NCBI GenBank assembly: GCA_007116205.1
Contig: SKIY01000003.1
Span: 1 to 8,914 of the forward strand
Direction of reading: 5' to 3'
DNA from: Candidatus Izemoplasma sp.
GTDB lineage: Bacteria; Bacillota_I; Bacilli_A; Izemoplasmatales; Izemoplasmataceae
Length of the DNA: 8,914 nucleotides
Shown here: positions 6,376-8,914 of the stretch, in pieces
How the letters are laid out: each line of letters begins with the position of its first letter
How positions within the stretch are numbered: position 1 is the first letter of the stretch
The notes under the pieces: generated by a model
The model's database searches: none
The model's input: only the letters and a program-made list of their open reading frames with translations
Told to the model about the DNA's origin: nothing
Program-made: the position numbers and the translations under genes

Positions 6376-7794
6376 ATGGGGCGCATGAGAAAACGAACAA
6401 AGCCAATGAAAGTTAAAATAGATTTAACAAGTGGCAGTATTTTAAAGAAAATATTAATTGTTGCTGTACCTATGTTACTGGCTAGTTTAGTTCAAATGGC
6501 GTATAGTTTAACAGATATGTTTTGGGTCGCGCGTGTTGAACGGTTAGGGCAAAGTGCAGAAGAAGCTGTGGCGGCGATTGGGACTGCAGGATTTTATCCT
6601 TGGTTTGGGTTTGGACTCATTGCGATTGTTAAAGTTGGCGTAAGTATTAAAGTTAGTCAACTGGCTGGAAGAAATGATGAAATCGGAGTCAATCGTGTTG
6701 CGACAAATGGATTTGTATTGATGTTTGGATTGGCTTTGTTATATGTTATCTACGGTGTCTTTTTTAACAACCATTTTGTTGGAATATTTAGAATTGATAA
6801 TGCCAATGTTGTGGATCAATCGATGACGTATTTAAGAATCGTCACAACGTTTGGGTTTGCTTACTTTTTTGTTAATTTATTTAATGGCATTTATGATGGC
6901 TTAGGGAAAACCATTAATACTTTCTTCATAATGGCTTGTGGACTCGGACTTAATATGGTGTTAGATCCAATTCTCATACTGGGTCTTGGAATGGGCGTCA
7001 CTGGCGCAGCCCTTGCAACAGGCATATCACAAACGGTGACGCTGCTTATATATGTTGTTATTTATGTTAGAAAAAATCCCCCTGCCAAACTTGATTTTAA
7101 AAAGTATATCAATTTCGAAGAAATTAAAAGAATATTTGTTTTAGGGATTCCAGTAGGGACACAAAGCATGTTAATGACCATTATTTCTATTGGTATTGGG
7201 GTGATGGTCGCACAATATGGTGAAGTTGTGATGAGTGTCTCTCGAATCGGGTCTCAAATAGAGGCGTTGAGCTGGATGGTCGCATCAGGTTTTCAAGTTG
7301 CTTTAGCTGCATTTGTTGGACAAAATTATGGAGCGAATCAGTTCCACCGCGTCAAGGCAGGTTATGCTACAAGTATGATGATTTTAATACCTTATGGCTT
7401 ACTCATTAACGCTTTGTTATTCTTTGGGGCAAGGCCACTATTTGCCTTGTTTATTGATAATGAAGAAACGTTGAGACATGGCACTAACTATTTAAAAATT
7501 ATTAGCATATCACAACTGTTTATGATTCTTGATTTGGTTACAGCAGGTGCGTTTAATGGATTAGGAAAAACCTATATTCCATCTTCTGTTCAAATTATTG
7601 GAAATACGTTACGCATTCCATTAGCATTTATTTTAAGCGCGCTCTTTGTTGAATCTGTTCATGGCATTTGGTGGGCATTATCAATCAGTTCATTGTTTAA
7701 AGGCATTGTTTTATTTGTGCTATTTATGATGCTTATGAAACGATTAACAAAACGCGGCGGGTTCAATTCAGTTGAAAAAGCGCATGCAGTATAA
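6376..7794 (+). CDS. MATE family multidrug/cation antiporter
   Basis: The product is 472 residues, a normal MATE length, with about 12 hydrophobic helices in two related halves. The N-terminal half opens with the family pattern LKKILIVAVPMLLASLVQMAYSLTDMFWV (about 25-53) and contains GTAGF, the QLAGR motif and GDGLGKT-like YDGLGKTINT. The second half repeats it with LGIPVGTQSM, the VGQNYGA motif and FNGLGKTYIP. MATE proteins export organic cations and drugs using a Na+ or H+ gradient; the substrate here cannot be inferred. The start is ATG 6376, with SD AGGTGA at 6365-6370. The GTG at 6367 lies inside that SD and is rejected as a start. A basic cytoplasmic N-terminus (MGRMRKRTK) precedes the first helix. 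It has its own promoter, no terminator of its own, and prfA starts 23 nt after it, so read-through into prfA is expected. Confidence 0.92.
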   Translation: MGRMRKRTKPMKVKIDLTSGSILKKILIVAVPMLLASLVQMAYSLTDMFWVARVERLGQSAEEAVAAIGTAGFYPWFGFGLIAIVKVGVSIKVSQLAGRNDEIGVNRVATNGFVLMFGLALLYVIYGVFFNNHFVGIFRIDNANVVDQSMTYLRIVTTFGFAYFFVNLFNGIYDGLGKTINTFFIMACGLGLNMVLDPILILGLGMGVTGAALATGISQTVTLLIYVVIYVRKNPPAKLDFKKYINFEEIKRIFVLGIPVGTQSMLMTIISIGIGVMVAQYGEVVMSVSRIGSQIEALSWMVASGFQVALAAFVGQNYGANQFHRVKAGYATSMMILIPYGLLINALLFFGARPLFALFIDNEETLRHGTNYLKIISISQLFMILDLVTAGAFNGLGKTYIPSSVQIIGNTLRIPLAFILSALFVESVHGIWWALSISSLFKGIVLFVLFMMLMKRLTKRGGFNSVEKAHAV

Positions 7795-7800
7795 TATAAT
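7772..7800 (+). promoter_or_regulatory. Likely promoter of prfA, overlapping the MATE 3' end
   Basis: TTGAAA (7772-7777) and TATAAT (7795-7800) are separated by 17 bp. The -35 lies inside the last codons of the MATE gene and the -10 begins right after its TAA. A second TATAAT (7790-7795) overlaps but has no -35. The expected start near 7807 falls at the SD, so the leader would be very short. Confidence 0.65.
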
Positions 7801-7817
7801 AGGTCCGGAGTGATAAT

Positions 7818-8879
7818 ATGAAAGATCGTTTAGACAAAATAGTACACCGATATGAAGAGATTAATAGGCTTTTAAGTCGTCCTGACATTACCCAAAATAT
7901 TCAAAAATTGAAGGAACTTTCAAAAGAGCAAAGCAGTTTAGAGAAAACCGTTTTAACATATGAGACGTATAAAAAAACGGAAACAACTATTGAAGAACTG
8001 AAAGAAATGATGAAAGAACCTGATCCAGAGATTCGCGAAATGGCAGAGATGGAACTGGAAGAAAATAAAACGTTATTAAAAGATTTAGAAGAAAAATTAC
8101 ATAAACTATTGGTTCCAAAAGACCCTAATGATGAGAAAAACGTTATTGTGGAAATACGCGGCGCTGCTGGTGGCGATGAAGCTAATATTTTTGCGGGTGA
8201 TTTATATCGCATGTATATGCGTTATGCTGAAAGCAAAAACTGGAAACTAGAACTGGTGAGCTCAGTTGAAAACGAAGCTGGTGGATTTAGCCAAATAGAG
8301 TTCTCAGTCTCAGGCGATCATGTGTATTCAATCCTTAAATATGAATCAGGTGCTCACCGCGTACAACGTGTCCCTCAAACAGAATCACAAGGGCGCATTC
8401 ATACATCAACCGCAACGGTTTTAGTCTTACCAGAAGCTGAAGATGTTGAAGTAGAAATGAATATGAATGATTTACGCATTGATACATTCCGTTCAAGTGG
8501 GTCAGGGGGTCAAAGTGTTAATACAACAGACTCCGCCGTACGTATTACGCATTTACCAACAGGCCTTACGGTAAGTTGCCAGGATGGAAAAAGCCAACAT
8601 GAAAACAAAGCGACAGCATTAAAAGTCATGCGCGCTCGTATCCATGATAAAATGTTACAAGAAAAGATGGAAAGAGAAGGCGAAGAAAGACGTAGTAAAT
8701 TAGGTACGGGTGATCGTAGTGAGAAAATCAGAACCTATAACTATCCACAAAACCGCATAACAGACCATCGTATTGGATTTACCATTCAACAGTTAGACCG
8801 CGTTATGGAAGGTAAATTAGACCCAATTATGGATGCCTTAATAGAAGAAGAATTAAAGCGCAAGCTTTCAGGGGAATAA
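7818..8879 (+). CDS. prfA: Peptide chain release factor 1 (RF1)
   Basis: The product is 353 residues, close to the usual 355-360. RF1 reads UAA and UAG in the ribosomal A site and triggers peptide release. The N-terminal coiled-coil domain (to about residue 100) leads into IRGAAGGDEANIFAGDLYRMY. The stop-codon recognition loop HRVQRVPQTESQGRIHTSTA contains the tripeptide P186-Q187-T188 (the P-x-T type of RF1, not the SPF type of RF2). The catalytic GGQ is at 230-232 within SSGSGGQSVNTTDSAVRITH. There is no in-frame UGA and no frameshift signal, again unlike RF2. The SD GGAG (7807-7810) lies 7 nt before the ATG. The next gene begins 30 nt downstream and is likely the RF methyltransferase prmC. 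Confidence 0.97.
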   Translation: MKDRLDKIVHRYEEINRLLSRPDITQNIQKLKELSKEQSSLEKTVLTYETYKKTETTIEELKEMMKEPDPEIREMAEMELEENKTLLKDLEEKLHKLLVPKDPNDEKNVIVEIRGAAGGDEANIFAGDLYRMYMRYAESKNWKLELVSSVENEAGGFSQIEFSVSGDHVYSILKYESGAHRVQRVPQTESQGRIHTSTATVLVLPEAEDVEVEMNMNDLRIDTFRSSGSGGQSVNTTDSAVRITHLPTGLTVSCQDGKSQHENKATALKVMRARIHDKMLQEKMEREGEERRSKLGTGDRSEKIRTYNYPQNRITDHRIGFTIQQLDRVMEGKLDPIMDALIEEELKRKLSGE

Positions 8880-8895
8880 GTATCACCGTCCTCAC

Positions 8896-8902
8896 AAAGG
8901 AG
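8896..8902 (+). promoter_or_regulatory. SD of the gene following prfA
   Basis: AAAGGAG (8896-8902) lies 7 nt before an ATG at 8910-8912. No terminator separates it from prfA, so the next gene is most likely co-transcribed with prfA. Confidence 0.75.
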
Positions 8903-8909
8903 AATTACT

Positions 8910-8914
8910 ATGCC
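8910..8914 (+). CDS. Start of the next gene, possibly prmC (partial)
   Basis: Only ATG plus two bases (a second codon beginning CC, so Pro if complete) lies in the window. The strong SD and 30-nt gap after prfA mark it as the next operon member. In many Firmicutes this place is held by prmC, which methylates the GGQ glutamine of release factors. That identity is inferred from position only. Confidence 0.5.

Noticed and set aside
7901..8212. Minus-strand frame of 103 codons, Ser/Phe rich
   Set aside because: It is the antisense shadow of the Glu/Lys-rich coiled coil of RF1.
1..8914. CRISPR arrays, insertion sequences, tRNA or rRNA genes
   Set aside because: No spaced direct repeats, transposase-like frames or cloverleaf sequences were seen on either strand; gaps between genes are short and explained by promoters, terminators and the riboswitch.

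Overview
The window is AT-rich, densely packed, low-GC Gram-positive-type DNA. Strong Shine-Dalgarno (SD) sequences of the AGGAGG type precede most genes, promoters are TATAAT-like, and rho-independent terminators are clear. The gene order (ssb-rpsR, then gdpP-rplI-dnaB, then prfA) is that of Firmicutes and Mollicutes. Fusion of GdpP with ribosomal protein L9 points towards the Mollicutes side (Acholeplasma, Izemoplasma or Haloplasma-like). This placement is an inference from layout, not a database result. Every Trp in the conserved proteins is encoded by TGG and the standard code gives full-length products, so UGA is not read as Trp here.

Layout. Bases 1-94 are the end of ssb, followed by rpsR (ribosomal protein S18) and its terminator. 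Next, on the same strand, is a 391-residue DUF438 / hemerythrin-like / PAS protein, probably a cytoplasmic redox or gas sensor. A shared bidirectional terminator at 1577-1604 separates it from a convergent minus-strand gene for a YhhQ-family queuosine-precursor transporter. That transporter gene has a textbook sigma-A promoter (TTGACA, 17 bp, TAAAAT). Its leader folds like a preQ1 class I riboswitch ending in the SD, so ligand should shut off uptake of the precursor.

Divergently from it runs a two-gene operon. The first gene encodes GdpP (membrane-anchored c-di-AMP phosphodiesterase) read straight through into complete ribosomal protein L9. The old rplI SD and start codon survive inside the frame. 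One nucleotide after its stop begins dnaB (replicative helicase), which has no SD of its own. A strong terminator closes the unit. A MATE-family efflux transporter with its own promoter follows. Then comes prfA (release factor RF1), whose likely promoter overlaps the 3' end of the MATE gene. The last five bases are the start of another gene with a good SD, most probably prmC by position.

Functionally most of the window is core housekeeping: replication (SSB, DnaB), translation (S18, L9, RF1) and second-messenger control (GdpP). Three less central genes sit between these: the DUF438 sensor, the riboswitch-controlled transporter and the MATE pump. The most notable items are the GdpP-L9 fusion with a conserved internal start, and the preQ1 riboswitch with its transporter. 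I see no mobile element, CRISPR array, tRNA or rRNA, and no gene-free stretch longer than about 180 bases.
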